A DNA stretch of 64,000 bases from Dasypus novemcinctus (GCF_030445035.2 NC_080694.1:69455147-69519146); one strand, 5' to 3'. Shown: positions 35,243 to 46,661, counted from the stretch's first letter. The notes: a model not told the origin generated them from the letters alone. A program made the numbers and translations.

Positions 35243-37130
35243 GATTGTTTCTACTATTGCATGCTACTAGGTATTTGAAATAAGAAAAGTTATATTTGCA
35301 TCTAACCAAACTGAATCATTATTTTAACAAGTTTGTTTAGTGTTAATGGTATTTAATGGTAATTGTATGTTGTAAAAGGTTTGATTGGAAAAAGTTTCCA
35401 AATCATTTTGGTGACTTTTGTATGTAGGGTGTATAGAATGTGTTTTTATCATTATGGAAACAGAAAATAATTTTGTCCTAAGATAAAATGATTGATTATT
35501 AAGAAAGAGTAAAATGTGGGACAAAACCTGAATGAATACAAAAAGTGCAGAAGGTTTCTCGAAAATGAATTTTTGTGGATAAAGTTGAGTAAGATTTGAT
35601 GGGTCTATCTATAAAGTTTTAAAAGCTTTAGTACCAAATAATATACTGATGCAAAGTAAAAATTTTGTTCTTTCTCTGTTAGTGTGACAAAGTTTCTCAA
35701 GTCATTAGTCTGTTTTAGTAGCAGTGTATAGTTTTTCTCCTTAATAATCAGTATGCAAAGAAAGTCTGTTTTATCAGAATAACTTCTCATACCTTAACTT
35801 TATTGTTTCCTTGTTTTTTTTTTTTTTTAAAGAAGCAAGTCATCACTTTTAAAGGAGCATAAAGTTCAAACCTGGTATCTCAAAGTCAGATCCTGAAAAT
35901 GAGCCTACATCCTCCTACCTGTAGGAAGGCCAACAGTGAACTTTCGCAGTGCTTCCCCAAGGCTGTGTGCATAGCCCAGCCATCTTCCTTGGCCTGGTGG
36001 CAAAGAATCTGGCTGCACAGAAGAAATTTGTGGCTAAAATCCTACTGATGACATTACGTTAACCAGTAATCAGTTTTTCCAGAATTAAAAGAAAAATCAG
36101 AGACAATAGTAAGAGCCTAAAAAAGGCAAACAATTGGGATAGGCTACAAAGTCCCTGCTGCTCTATCAAATTCTTAAATGTTGTTTGGTTGGGTAAGACA
36201 AAACTATATTCTCTGTTGTAACTGATAAAGTATACTGTATTCTCATGTAAATGGAGGTGGAATATTGTTGGATACTAAAAATCTTCCACCCCTCACTTAG
36301 ATGTGTTAATTTGGAAAGGTTCTTCATGGGAGTAGGAGGACCTCCAGCAGGCTGCTTAAAAAAATAAATGAAAAAAGAGGGAGAATGTGAACACTGACTT
36401 AGTCTGTGAATTGGATATGGCCAGCACTAATATTGGCTTTGGGTGGGGTTTGTGGCAAAGACAACATTCTAATTGAGTACCCCTTGGGTTTTAGTCACAA
36501 TTGTTGGAAGGGACGAAAAGTACAATATAAAAAAATGCAATTGTGTGCTGCATAGGAAGCCCTGATGAAAGTTAAAGATTTGACCCAGTAGTGTCTGGTC
36601 ACTCTGAAGACTGCCAACCCTATCCAGGGGTGGATTGTAAATACTAAGAGCAAGACAGAAATGATGGGCTATTGTGAACCACCCTTTATGGGGGAGAGGT
36701 CTGTAGAAGAACATCTGGGACACCTGCCAGCAGTGACAGGTAACTGCCATGTCCATGCCCACTCCTCTAACATCCATCTCAGGACTGTTGAAGCAGATGG
36801 CTTCATGAAGATCCAGAGCCATACAATTGAGACCTGAGAAGAAACAGAGTGGTTCTATTGGAAAGGTGAACATCATGATACCAGACCTTGTGGTGCCTAG
36901 CCCAGCAGTTCTGGCTGCCTGTTATTCACCAACAGTTTGTGGATATCAACCACGGGTATCCTTAATACTCACTTCAATGACTGTGACATCAGCCCCCTCC
37001 TGCTCTTGACAGGGGCAAGGTATGATTTCACTACTACAGATATCTCATTAGGACTCTTATAACAAGCTAGCTATTATTTTCTGCCTAGAAAATAAATCCT
37101 TACAATGGACTGTTTAAATTCAACACTGAG
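35243..37130 (+). other. Interior of the class II provirus, unassigned
   Basis: Includes a T-run near 35816-35830 and no recognisable retroviral domain. The 135-codon minus-strand frame at 36469-36876 runs against the element's orientation and is probably fortuitous. The 3' half (about 36400-37100) may be decayed envelope-region sequence, but this could not be shown. Confidence 0.35.
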
Positions 37131-37132
37131 TT

Positions 37133-37492
37133 GTGGACCCAGGTCCAGTGAAGATGCTAAGAGCAGGACCAATGAAGGCATTAAAATTATGCAATGAACT
37201 TTCAGCTGCCCACAGCCCAAGATGGGGGGGTAACAACAATTTGTCATTGCCTATGTCTCAGACTATACAAACTGGGGAAAATGAGGTCATTTTTGATCGA
37301 GTACTGGCCTATATAGCCTTGCTGGTTGGGCATCTTAAGCCCATGAGAAATGAAAGTCTATTCATTAAATGTCTGCTACTTGGAAGTCTTATGATTTGTT
37401 GTTGTATAATCTATTGCAATTATGGATTATGTATAAAATGCTTGAATACTAATCAGAACTTTAATAATGCAACATATTGTATATTTAAGTGA
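37133..37492 (+). pseudogene. Possible envelope transmembrane C-terminal remnant
   Basis: A 119-codon open frame in the element's sense orientation. Residues about 78-97 form a hydrophobic, cysteine-rich stretch (CLLLGSLMICCCIIYC) preceded by a polar segment and followed by a short cysteine-containing tail. This is the layout of a retroviral transmembrane subunit's anchor and tail. It sits where env would end, upstream of the polypurine tract. No fusion peptide or heptad region was recognised, so the call rests on position and hydrophobicity only. Confidence 0.35.
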
Positions 37493-37729
37493 TTTGAAGA
37501 ACTGTAAGTGAATGTATATGTAAATCTCTTTTTTAAGTTTGAACAATTCTGGGACTGAATTTACTGAGAAAAAAAATTATGAGTATTGTTCAAACCTAAA
37601 AGTAAAAATATCATGCAGGAAGCTTTGTTAATCAGTGAACCAATGCCTTATGGGTCAGCATTTTTCATATTTAAGGAACAGTGATGAGAACTAGAACAGT
37701 GGACATATTGGGCATGTTTTATAACAAAT

Positions 37730-38747
37730 AAGAATATATACGGGAAGCGGTTTGACCTAATGTAAGGGGGAAATGGAAAGGAGAAATGAGATTATAAGGC
37801 TGTGAGTCTCTAAAAAAGAGTCTGGAGGTTGTCAGAAGGAATACCCCTATGTACAACTGAACAGAGTCTAAGAGACAGATAAGGTAGATACAACCCCAGG
37901 TATTGGTTCTTTTGAGGGATAAAGAGACCCACGGGTTCTATGGTCATGGCAGAAGGGGTTCACTGCCATGACAGATGGCCCTTCTTTGGAGCTGGTGTTT
38001 CTGCGTGATGGAAATGGACTCAGAGGGGATCTCTTTTCATAAGACTTGCATGCTACTTTATTGGAATTGTAGTTGGTGCTGAGTTTAAGATATATGTAGG
38101 GGATTTGAATCTCTGGACTGATAATATGACACCCAGGCCCAGAGCCTCAACAGACTTCAGCTCCTACACTTTGACTTATTGGACTTACTCCACTCAGCTA
38201 ACATGGAGTTGAAGAAGGTCAACCACCACAACATGGAGCCTAGAGTGTCTACAACTAGAAGCGGGAAGAGTGCATCCAGTACCCATGTGGAATCTAAGCC
38301 CTCACTTGACATAGGTGTGCAATGGACACAACCAATCCAATGTCCACAGAGGAAATGTGAAATGGATGTGGGAACGGTAGCCATGGGGGCTGCTGGGTGT
38401 GGGGAACGGGAGGAAGAGATGAGATGTGGAGGCGTTTTCGGGACGTGGAGTTGTCCTGGATAGTGCTTCATGGACAATTACGGGACATTGTAGATCCCCC
38501 CAGGGCCCACTGGATGGAACGTGAGAGAGTCTGGGCTATGATGTGGACCATTGACTATGGGGTGCAGTGATGCTCAGAGATGAACTTACCAGGTGCAATG
38601 GATGTATCACGATGATGGGAGAGAGTGTTGCTGTGGGGGGAGTGGGGGGCGGGGGCGGTGAGGTTGAATGGGACCTCATATATATTTTTTAATGTAATTA
38701 AAAAATAATAATAATAAATAAATATTTAAAAAATAAAAGAATATATA
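37730..38747 (+). mobile_element. L1 3' UTR insertion in the provirus, 11-bp duplications
   Basis: 5'-truncated sense L1 (37741-38736), flanked by aagaatatata at 37730-37740 and 38737-38747. It ends in an A/T tail (aataataataataaataaat). The body matches 54190-55200 and 21403-22104. The 106-codon antisense and 94-codon sense frames are fortuitous and recur in the other copies. Confidence 0.9.
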
Positions 38748-38749
38748 GG

Positions 38750-39383
38750 GTACATTCTGGGGAGTATTATGGTCCTTCCTGGGAAGGCTGGCCACTTTCT
38801 CAGGAATTGACAGTATTTGCAGGTTGTAATCTATAGTATCAAGTTCATTAATTATGAGCTCAATAAAAGGGACAGTTTCTGGTCAGGCCAGTTGTAGTCC
38901 CACCCTGGGAGAGGGTTCTCTGTACTTGTTATTTTTAATCAAGGCTCTGGTATCAGGTGCTGGTTTGGGACTTCCCAGCCATGAGCTAGATTTTGCAAAG
39001 CATTAGAAAAGCATTTTATCTAGCAGAACATTTATTGGAATATATCTAGTTTTTGTGTGGCCACCTATGTATGTAATAGCAGTGATATTCCTTAGGAATC
39101 AATGAAACATCATTTTTGTAGCCATAGAGACAGTTTGGTCTTAGATATTTCTCAATTATAAGCCCAAGCAGCAGGCATCCAGCATGACTATGACAGGAAT
39201 TGTGGATGGATTCAGATCTGAATGCTATGATATGGATTAAGAATTTGGGAGGGCGTCTTCTAGGAAGTATATTAATTATAAGTTCCTGCCTGTTTTTCAT
39301 GTAGTCCTCAGATGTATGCTACAAATCCTTTTGGGATTAATACAATAAGAAACCACCCAAGCTGCGGTCATTACTTAGCAAAA
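38750..39383 (+). other. 3' interior of the class II provirus
   Basis: About 630 bp with no recognisable protein, between the L1 insertion and the polypurine tract. Confidence 0.4.
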
Positions 39384-39398
39384 GCAAAAAGAGGGAAA
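39384..39398 (+). other. Polypurine tract of the class II provirus
   Basis: gcaaaaagagggaaa sits directly before the TG that opens the 3' LTR. This is the expected position and composition for the plus-strand primer. Confidence 0.8.
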
Positions 39399-39690
39399 TG
39401 TGGGAAAATAGTTTAAATTGCATTTGAACTTTGTGTGATCTGTTCCCTATTATTGTTAATATTGTACCTGTTCCCTATTGTTGTAGAGGTTGCAGTTGTC
39501 ACCTATTATTGTAGATGTTGCAGTTCTGATAGCAAACAGCTACATGGTAGTTTCCAATAAATATGAGGTGGAAACTAGGGTTGAGGCTCTCAGTTCCAGA
39601 AGCTGTGAGACCCTTGGTCCCATCTTTATTTCCTCTCTTGTGTCTTTCTCTCTGTCCTTTATTTCTTAAGTTCTGCATCACTTTCCCTTT
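39399..39690 (+). repeat. 3' LTR of the class II provirus, 3' end missing
   Basis: Starts tgtgggaaaatagtttaaat and follows the 5' LTR to 'aagttctgcatcactttccctttg'. There a partial DAS SINE abuts it and the last about 35 bp of the LTR are not seen. Confidence 0.85.
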
Positions 39691-39872
39691 GTTTAGTTTT
39701 TTTTTTAAGATTTTTTATTTTATTTATTTCTCTCCCCTTTCCCCCCACCCCGGTTGTCTGTTCTCTGTGTCTATTTGCTGCATCTTCTTCTTTGTCCACT
39801 TTTGTTGTTGTCAGTGGCATGGGAGTCTGTGTTTCTTTTTGTTGCATCATCTTGTTGTGTCATCTTCTCTAA
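39691..39872 (-). mobile_element. Partial DAS SINE
   Basis: Tail and first body half of an antisense DAS SINE (tttaagattttttattttat, 'ggttgtctgttctctgtgtc', 'gttgcatcatcttgttgtgtc'). The tRNA head is absent, so the copy is truncated. It abuts the provirus 3' LTR. Confidence 0.85.
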
Positions 39873-40060
39873 CCAAGAGTTCAGAGGGACCCACGTGAGA
39901 AAGGGGAATCTGTACCAGCACTTGGAGAGGGTGGGCCTTCTATCCCATTGTTCAGCAAGAGTTCTGCCACCCCAGTTTTCTCAGATACTTCAGGGATTGT
40001 GCAGAGTCTGGCCACCACCCTGATGACAGTATATGTGTAAGTAAAGAAATACTCTAACAT
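39873..40060. other. Short unassigned segment
   Basis: Between the partial SINE and the MaLR-like LTR. No feature recognised. Confidence 0.3.
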
Positions 40061-40707
40061 GATTGCAATACTTTCTATTGCAATTTATCTTAGTCCAATT
40101 TGTCTCTTGGTAATCATGCCCTTGTTAATCCCATCCTTTTAACTGTGATTGGCTTCTAACCAACAGAATATGGCAAAGGTGGATGATGTCACATCTATGA
40201 TTACATGATACATGATTGTGCTTGTTGGCTTTGGTGAGGCAAGCAGCCATCTTTGGGAGGCATCTGTCAAGGAACTGAGGGCAATCTCCAGTCAACAACC
40301 AGCAGAAACTGAAGATAATCACCAGCCAGAGACTAGAAATAAACAGAGTCCTTTATTCCAACAGCACCCAAGAAAATGAATTCTGCCAACAATCATGTGA
40401 GGTTGTGAGGTAGGGAAAGGAGGAAAAAGGGAGATGTTTCAGCAATGGATGAGAACCAATGGGAAATCTCCATCAGATAATACCTAACCAAAGTAGAAAA
40501 ATCAACTTCCCAAGGCCTAGGGCCCAAAGCCTAGTGCAGGAAGACACCAGTTGACAAAAGGCCCACCCATCACCTGGCTACCACAAGCTACACTGACTGG
40601 GCAGTTCCCACTCCAGCAGGAATACAGAACCAGTAAAAGTTGTAGTTTTCAATCCCTCTTTTGCATAAGGTAGACCAATGAAAACTTTGGGACTTACAAG
40701 TGCTTAT

Positions 40708-41075
40708 TAAATGGAGGTGGAAATATGGGAGGTCCGCGGTTCAAACCCCAGGCCTCCTTGACCCGTGTGGAGCTGGCCATGCGCAGCGCTGATGCCCGCT
40801 AGGAGTGCCGTGCCACGCAAGGGTGTCCCCCGCGTAGAGGAGCCCCACGAGCAAGGAGTGCGCCCGTGAGGAAAGCCGCCCAGCGTGAAAAGAAAGAGCA
40901 GCCTGCCCAGGAATGGCGCCGCCCACACTTCCCGTGCCGCTGACGACAACAGAAGCGGACAAAGAAACAAGACGCAGCAAATAGACACCAAGAACAGACA
41001 ACCCGGAGAGGGGGGGAATTAAATAAATAAATAAATAAAATCTTTAAAAAAAAAAATAAATAAATGGAGGTGGAA
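40708..41075 (+). mobile_element. DAS SINE, plus strand, 15-bp duplications
   Basis: Body at 40723-41060, beginning within the tRNA head (atgggaggtccgcggttcaa, showing the B box ggttcaaacc) and ending in an AAATA/AAAA tail. It is flanked by taaatggaggtggaa at 40708-40722 and 41061-41075. The A-box part of the head is missing (5' truncation). It is the least CpG-depleted DAS copy in the window and so perhaps the youngest. Confidence 0.95.
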
Positions 41076-41214
41076 GAAGTGTGGAGACCAGCTTTGATAA
41101 AGCAGCACCCCAGTGCAGGGGATGTGACTTGTGCAACTCCTACAAGCTCGTCCACACTCCCGTCTTGAGTGTGTACTTTGACTTTACATTAAATTCTCCA
41201 TGAACCTTGAAAAA

Positions 41215-41522
41215 CTATGTGCAATGAAAGAAGTCAATCAACAAAGGACCACATACATATGATATCATTTATATAAAATGTCTGGAATAGGCTAGTCTAT
41301 AGAGACAGAAAATATATTAGTGATTTCCTAGAGTTGGAAGGGGTGATGAGAGATGATGGTTAAAGGGTGCAGGGTTTCTTTTGGGAGTGATGAAAATCTT
41401 CTAAAGTTGATTGTGGTTATGCATGTACAACTCTGTAAATATATTAGAACTACTGAACTGTATACTTTAAGTCAATGAATTTTATGTATGTGAATTATAT
41501 CTCAATAAATCTGTTAAAAAAA
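41215..41522 (+). mobile_element. Ancient L1M 3' end
   Basis: Textbook order: 'gatatcatttatataaaatg', 'tctatagagacagaaaatat', 'gtgatgaaaatcttctaaag', 'ttatatctcaataaatctgt' and an A-run. It lies inside the MaLR LTR. Confidence 0.88.
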
Positions 41523-41743
41523 TTCCCCTGCTACTCTATGACTCATTCTTGAATTCTTTCTCACAACTGTGTCAAGAACCCTCTTACCCTAATTTGAGGT
41601 AGTTCCCCAAGACATCCAGGGCCACTGAGACATAAGTTGGAGCAGATCCTTCTCTAGCCACACCATGAAATGAGACTGCAGCTGCAGTTGACTCCTTGAT
41701 TACTGCTTTCAGATTAAATCCCAAGGCAGAGGACCCAGTAAAG

Positions 41744-43412
41744 TCATACCCAGATTTCTTTTTTTTTTTTTTTTTTAATTTTTTTATTTTTTATTGACTT
41801 TGTAATAATATTACATTAAAAATATATATGTGAGGTCCCATTCAACCCCACCCCCCCCACCCCCCCTTTCCCCCCCCCCAACAACACTCGTTCCCATCAT
41901 CATGACACATCCATTGGATTTGGTAAGTACATCTTTGGGCACCTCTGCACCTCATATACATTGGTTCACATCATGGCCCATACTCTCCTCTATTCCATCA
42001 TGTAGGCCCTGTGAGGATTTACAATGTCCGGTGATTACCTCTGAAGCACCATCCAGGGCAGCTCCATGTCCCGAAGACGCCTCCACCTCTCATCTCTTCC
42101 TGCCTTTCCCCATACCCTTTGTCCATTATGTCCACTTTTCCCAATCCAATGCCACCTCTTCTATGTGGACACTGGATTGGTTGTGTCCATTGCACCTTTA
42201 TGTCAAGAGGAGGCTCAGATTCCACCTGGATGCTGGATGCAATCCTCCCATTTTCAGTTGTAATCACTCTAGGCTCCATGGTGTGGTGGTTGTCCTTCTT
42301 CACCTCCATCTTAGCTGAGTGTGGTAAGTCCAATAAATCAGATTGTAGGTGCTGGAGTCTGTTGAGGCTCAGGATCTGGCTATCACATTGTCAGTCCAGA
42401 GATTCAAATCCCCTAAATATATCTTAAACCCCAACATTAACTGCACCTCCAGCACATTAGCATGAAAGTCTTATGAAGGGAGATCCCATCTGAGTCCAGA
42501 TTCATCACACATAAACACCATTTCCAAAGAGGGGCCATCTGCCCTGGTAGTTAACCCCATCGGCCATGACCATAACTCCCATGGGTCTCTTTAGCCCTCA
42601 AAGGAACCAATATCTGGGGGTTGTATCTGCTTTATCTGTCTCTCTGACTCTGCTCAGTTGTGCATGAGGGCAAACCTTCTGCCAGCCTCCAGACTCTTTT
42701 TTAGAAACTCGTAGCCATATAAACTCATTTCTCCTTTCCATTTCCCCCTTACTTTAGGTCACACAGCATTTTAAAGTCATGGTATTTTATGTAGACATGG
42801 ATATTCTGCTGATCCGCATTGAACCTTCCGTATAAGGTCATTTTCCAGTTGCATCATCAGTTGGTAGTTGATAGTGGTCCCTCGTTGCCAGGGAGGCTCA
42901 TCCCCGGGTGTCATGTCCCACGCTGGGGGGAAGGCATTGCATTTACATGCTGAGTTTGGCTTCGAGACTGGCCACATTTGAGTAACATGAAGGCTGACAG
43001 AAGGAAATTCCCAGGCACAAAGTTGCTCTAGGCCTTGTTCTTATTTTGGGTTTATCAGCTCACAAGCATAGTCATTAGTATCAGGGGCTCACTGTTGAAC
43101 CCTCACTCCCTCCCGGTCCCCACCACTGTACCTGGGAGACTGTCGCTGCTCCCCTAGGGACCACGACAGAGCACCACTGGCCAGGAACCCAGTACCACCC
43201 CTACTGTGGTTTTTAATTGTTGCCACTATGAGTATATCCAAACATTACCATGCACCCTGGACATATGTTCTGTACAGCTCCCTGTCAGTCATATATCATC
43301 TGTCATTGGTATCCCATACCAGTATCCCTCCATTGCCATTGTTGAAACACTCTGTGATCCAGAACTCCCCGAAATTTGAAGCCCAATATAATGTCATCAT
43401 ACCCAGATTTCT
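41744..43412 (-). mobile_element. L1 insertion with 16-bp target-site duplications
   Basis: Antisense 5'-truncated L1 (41760-43396), with a long poly-T at the left representing its poly-A tail. It is flanked by tcatacccagatttct at 41744-41759 and 43397-43412. It interrupts a MaLR LTR whose text joins cleanly when the L1 is removed. The 162-codon plus-strand frame and the others inside it come from L1 3' UTR. Confidence 0.94.
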
Positions 43413-43446
43413 AATCCTCAGAAAGTATAAGTTAATAAGTGACTTT

Positions 43447-43540
43447 TTTTTTGGAACTACCAAGGCTGGTGATTGAACCTGGGCAGACTTCGTATGTGAG
43501 AAGCTGATACTCAACCACTCATTCACATTGGCTCCCCTAA
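43447..43540 (-). mobile_element. Short DAS-type SINE unit
   Basis: ggctggtgattgaacctggg followed by 'actcaaccactcattcacat' and ggctcccc, the antisense short tRNA SINE pattern, inside the MaLR LTR. Confidence 0.65.
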
Positions 43541-43544
43541 GTTG

Positions 43545-43642
43545 TTTTTTCATTTTTTTAAAACGAAAACATGGGGAACTGAACCTGGGACCTCCCATGT
43601 GGGAAGTGGTCATTCAACCATTTGAACCAAATCTGCTTCCTA
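43545..43642 (-). mobile_element. Short DAS-type SINE unit
   Basis: gaactgaacctgggacctcc and 'gtgggaagtggtcattcaacc', ending aaatctgcttcc. It is a second copy directly after the first. Confidence 0.75.
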
Positions 43643-43715
43643 AAAGTGAGTCATTTTAAGCTGCTGTATTTGTAGCATTATTTTTTTACATAGCAATAGA
43701 TAACTAATACAACCA

Positions 43716-44524
43716 GAAATTTAAACAGCATACAATACTGCCATCTAGCAAGGAGAGCCAATGAACTATATTGTCCCATTATCCCAAATATGCCCTTTAG
43801 GAAAGAATTGTATTTCGTTGTCATGAGTGTATTATCTTCTTGAATTTTTGTCCCTCCTTGACTTTCATGGCCTTGATACTTTTGAAGATTAGAGGTCCAA
43901 TTATTTTGAACATGTCCATCAATTGGGTGATTTTGATGGATTGGATTCAGATTAAGCACTTTTGGTAGGAATAACAAAGAAGTGATGTGATACTACTCAC
44001 CATTAAGTGAGGCATGATTCAATTTGCCCCATCACTGCAACCAGCCAAAAATAGCAAAGATGATCTTGAAAATGACATAAAAGAACTTTTAGCATGAGAT
44101 TTTGAGTTCTTATATTGATTTGACAAACAAACAGCTAAAAGATAATAAAGAAATGGATAAGATCAGAATTCAGAAACAGATCTACACATACATGGACATT
44201 TTATTTATATCACAATTGACACTAGAGAAAAAAACCTATTTCCTGATACCTTAACCCATATGTAAAAATGAAAAAAATGAGCTTTATTGAGATTTAAATT
44301 CATTTGCCATAAAATTCACCCTTTTCAAGTGTACAATTTAGTAATTTTTAGTATAGTCACAGAGTTGTGAAACCACCAGGAACAAGAAATAAACTTTTCA
44401 GTAATCCATGGATTAAAAAAGAAATAATGATAGAAATAATTTGAGCTGAATTATAATAAAGATTCCAATTGTGGTTTATAGTTAAATAAGCTATTTTGTA
44501 ACTGAGGGTTAAGAATTAACAAAT
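43716..44524. other. Intergenic, with an old L1M 3' fragment
   Basis: Mostly unrecognised AT-rich sequence. 44265-44395 reads as antisense ancient L1 3' UTR ('ccataaaattcacccttttc', 'agtgtacaatttagtaattt', 'cacagagttgtgaaaccacc'). Confidence 0.55.
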
Positions 44525-44957
44525 AGTTATGATTTTTTAAAAGATTCATTTTATTTATTTCTCTCCCCTTCCCCCCTCAGTTGTCTGTTCTCTGTGTCCA
44601 TTTGCTGCATGTTCTTGTTTTTGTCCGCTTCTGTTGTTGTTAGTGGCACCGGGAATCTGCGTTTCTTTTTGCTGCATCATCTTGCTGCATCAACTCTCCG
44701 TGTGTGTGGTGCCATTCCTGGGCAGGCTGCACTTTCTTTCGCTCTGGGTGGCTCTTCTTGTGGGGCACACTCCTTGTGTGTGGGGCTCCCTTAGGTGGGG
44801 GGCACCCCTGTGTGGCACGGCACTCCTTGCATGCATCAGCACTGCACATGGGCCAGCTCCACACGGATCAAGGAGGACCAAGGTCTGAACCATGAACCTC
44901 CCATGTGGTAGACGGATGCCCTAACCACTAGGCCAAGGCCGCTTCCCAGTTATGATT
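44525..44957 (-). mobile_element. DAS SINE with 10-bp duplications
   Basis: Full antisense long DAS SINE at 44535-44947, from the tail (aaaagattcattttatttat) to the head ('aggtctgaaccatgaacctcc', ending ggccgcttccc). It is flanked by agttatgatt at 44525-44534 and 44948-44957. Confidence 0.93.
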
Positions 44958-45019
44958 ATTAAATTATTATATGGATGCCTTTATATTATAAAATAGCAAA
45001 AGCTTAGTAGCTTCAATAA

Positions 45020-45520
45020 CTGAAGCTGGCTAGAGTGGCCCCACCCCTGTTGATGGTTCCTCTAGACCTAACCTCACCCTTGTGTATGCTTACTATTGTG
45101 ATGGTAATTCTAGCTTGAGCTCATCCTTGTGTATGCTTACTCTTGGGATGATAACCACTCCACCCACCTCTGTTCAAGGTTCGTATGTAAGACCTTATAA
45201 CTGGCCTTCTTCTGTTTACCTCTATCTCAAATCCTTAGGACTGACCCTGGTTTGCTACCCCAACCCTGTCCATCCTGTTTAGCTCCTTGTTTTTTAATGA
45301 TGGAACCTGTGTTCAGCTCCACCCCAATTATTAATTGGCAACCCAGTGTTATAAAATATTAGAATTTCTGAAGATCAGGGAGGCAATTTTAGGCCAGAAG
45401 GCCACTGTGCACCATTGCTTGGGCAACCAATAAAACTTTCTCTCTTTGAAACCCCTGTGTCTCAGGAATTGTCTTTTATGATGCCTTGGGAGGAAGGAAC
45501 TCACTTTTGCTTGGTGTAAG
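45020..45520 (+). repeat. Solo LTR-like block
   Basis: Begins near tgaagctggctagagtggcc, carries duplicated 'cttgtgtatgcttact' units, and has an AATAAA signal (caaccaataaaactttctct at 45425-45444) followed by a U5-like segment (cctgtgtctcaggaattgtc). This is the layout of a class I LTR. Its boundaries and family are not certain. Confidence 0.5.
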
Positions 45521-45689
45521 TTGTGGGGAAATTTATGACATTTAAAACACACATTCAAATGGAAAAGGAATAAAAATTAATGAGCCAAACACCTATCTCA
45601 AAAACTTAGGTAAGTGTGGGGCCATAAACCAGAGAAGTCATAAAGTAATCAATAAGAGAAAACAAAAACAAACAAAAAAACCCCTGTAA

Positions 45690-46035
45690 GTGCTTCTTAA
45701 TGTGCACCTGCATGTTCCTAAGCCCTATACCTATCTGTACTAGAATTGCCTCTGCTACCTGTCAGTAACTTCAAAGAGACTTGTTTAGGATCTTGCATAT
45801 CTTGGCTTTGCTCTGTGCCCTCCTTGTTCTTGCCCTACATAAACCTATGTAAACATCTGTAACTTACTGGGTGGCACAGAACACACATCTGAATAGCCTG
45901 CTGCCACCCAAGACCAGGCTCCTGGTCTGTAAGTTCCTTGATAAAGCGTTACTCTTTTGCCATTTGGAGTGCCTGCTTCACTCTCCCATCTTAAGTGAAC
46001 TTCCAGTGAAACCTATTCTGTAGGTTTACAGCCAG
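45690..46035 (+). repeat. Second solo LTR-like block
   Basis: Opens tgtaagtgcttcttaatg and closes gtaggtttaca (TG...CA). It contains a 'gtaacttactgggtggcac' region and 'ttccttgataaagcgttactc' before a U5-like segment. No target-site duplication was found. Classed as LTR-like by structure only. Confidence 0.4.
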
Positions 46036-46105
46036 ACAGTAAAGACAAGCAAAATAAAACTAAACATAGATTACAAAATAGAGAGTGAACAAAATGTAGA
46101 GGATC

Positions 46106-46661
46106 TGTTGCTGGAGCTGATTCCCAGGTCCTTGGTTACATCATAAGAAAGAATTCAGAGACACATCACAAGTGTAAGAAAGGAAAGAGTTTAATAAAGG
46201 GAAAGTACACACTCAGACAGGAATACAGGCATGCTCAAGGCAGAGATGCATTCTCTGTTCTGGAGTTCCTGGTTTTATGGGCTATCATAGGGGGTTAGGG
46301 TGAGTGCTGATTGGTGTATTTGAGACAAAGTAGGGGAAATGCATTGGCTGGTTTGATTTTGGTAGTTAATTTCTAGTGGTTGCTGTCCAGTAGTGATTGG
46401 CTTCTAGCTGCTGTCCTTTAGCTTTCTGGAGTTTGCTGCACAAGGTGACATGACAGTGGGTGGCAGGTGGTGGTGGTGCCCCTCCTGCTCCAAGCTGCCT
46501 TTGGATAATGCATCTGCAGGGTGATTGCTGTGAATGGCCCTGGATAACTTGCTCATGCAAGTCAGCAGGCTGTTGCCTCAGCATCTCTCAGTAGGTGGTG
46601 TTTGTGTAGCTCATTGGGTTTTCTGTCCCTCCTTCTTAGGTCCCTATTCTATCCTGTCTCA
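46106..46661 (-). repeat. 3' LTR of the class I provirus
   Basis: In sense it starts tgagacaggatagaataggg and ends near ccagcaaca. It matches the partner at 57405-57939 through 'gcaagtcagcaggctgttgcc', 'gtttaataa' and 'gggggttagg'. AATAAA lies in antisense near 46190. Confidence 0.82.

Larger units (their letters stand above)
32626..39690 (+). mobile_element. Degenerate class II (ERVK-like) endogenous retrovirus
   Basis: Paired LTRs at 32626-32925 and 39399-39690 share long identical stretches (both start tgtgggaaaatag, allowing one inserted base in the 5' copy). A primer site follows the 5' LTR, matrix-like gag remnants follow that, and a purine tract precedes the 3' LTR. Secondary insertions are a DAS SINE (34854-35235) and an L1 (37741-38736). 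Without them the internal part is only about 5 kb and no pol could be recognised, so the element is deleted or was non-autonomous. All frames are broken. Confidence 0.82.
40065..43715 (+). mobile_element. MaLR (MLT1-like) LTR, interrupted several times
   Basis: Pieces in MLT1 order: aaggaactgagggcaatctc and 'gaattctgccaacaatcatgtgag' (40270-40410), 'gactgcagctgcagttgactcc' and ggcagaggacccagtaaagt (41660-41745), 'aatcctcagaaagtataagttaataagtga' (43413-43442), and a final 'catagcaatagataactaatac' (43689-43710). A DAS SINE, an old L1 end, a young L1 and two short SINEs separate the pieces. Confidence 0.65.

Noticed and set aside
34945..35283. 112-codon ORF
   Set aside because: Antisense DAS SINE; the same frame is open in other DAS copies.
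36469..36876. 135-codon minus-strand ORF in the class II provirus
   Set aside because: Runs against the provirus and has no recognisable domain.
37133..37492. Candidate captured (syncytin-like) envelope gene
   Set aside because: Only a short C-terminal-looking frame remains, with no surface subunit, cleavage site or fusion peptide. It is better read as a provirus remnant.
41830..42318. 162-codon plus-strand ORF with a proline-rich start
   Set aside because: Antisense of the L1 3' terminal G-rich tract and UTR. The prolines come from the C-run.
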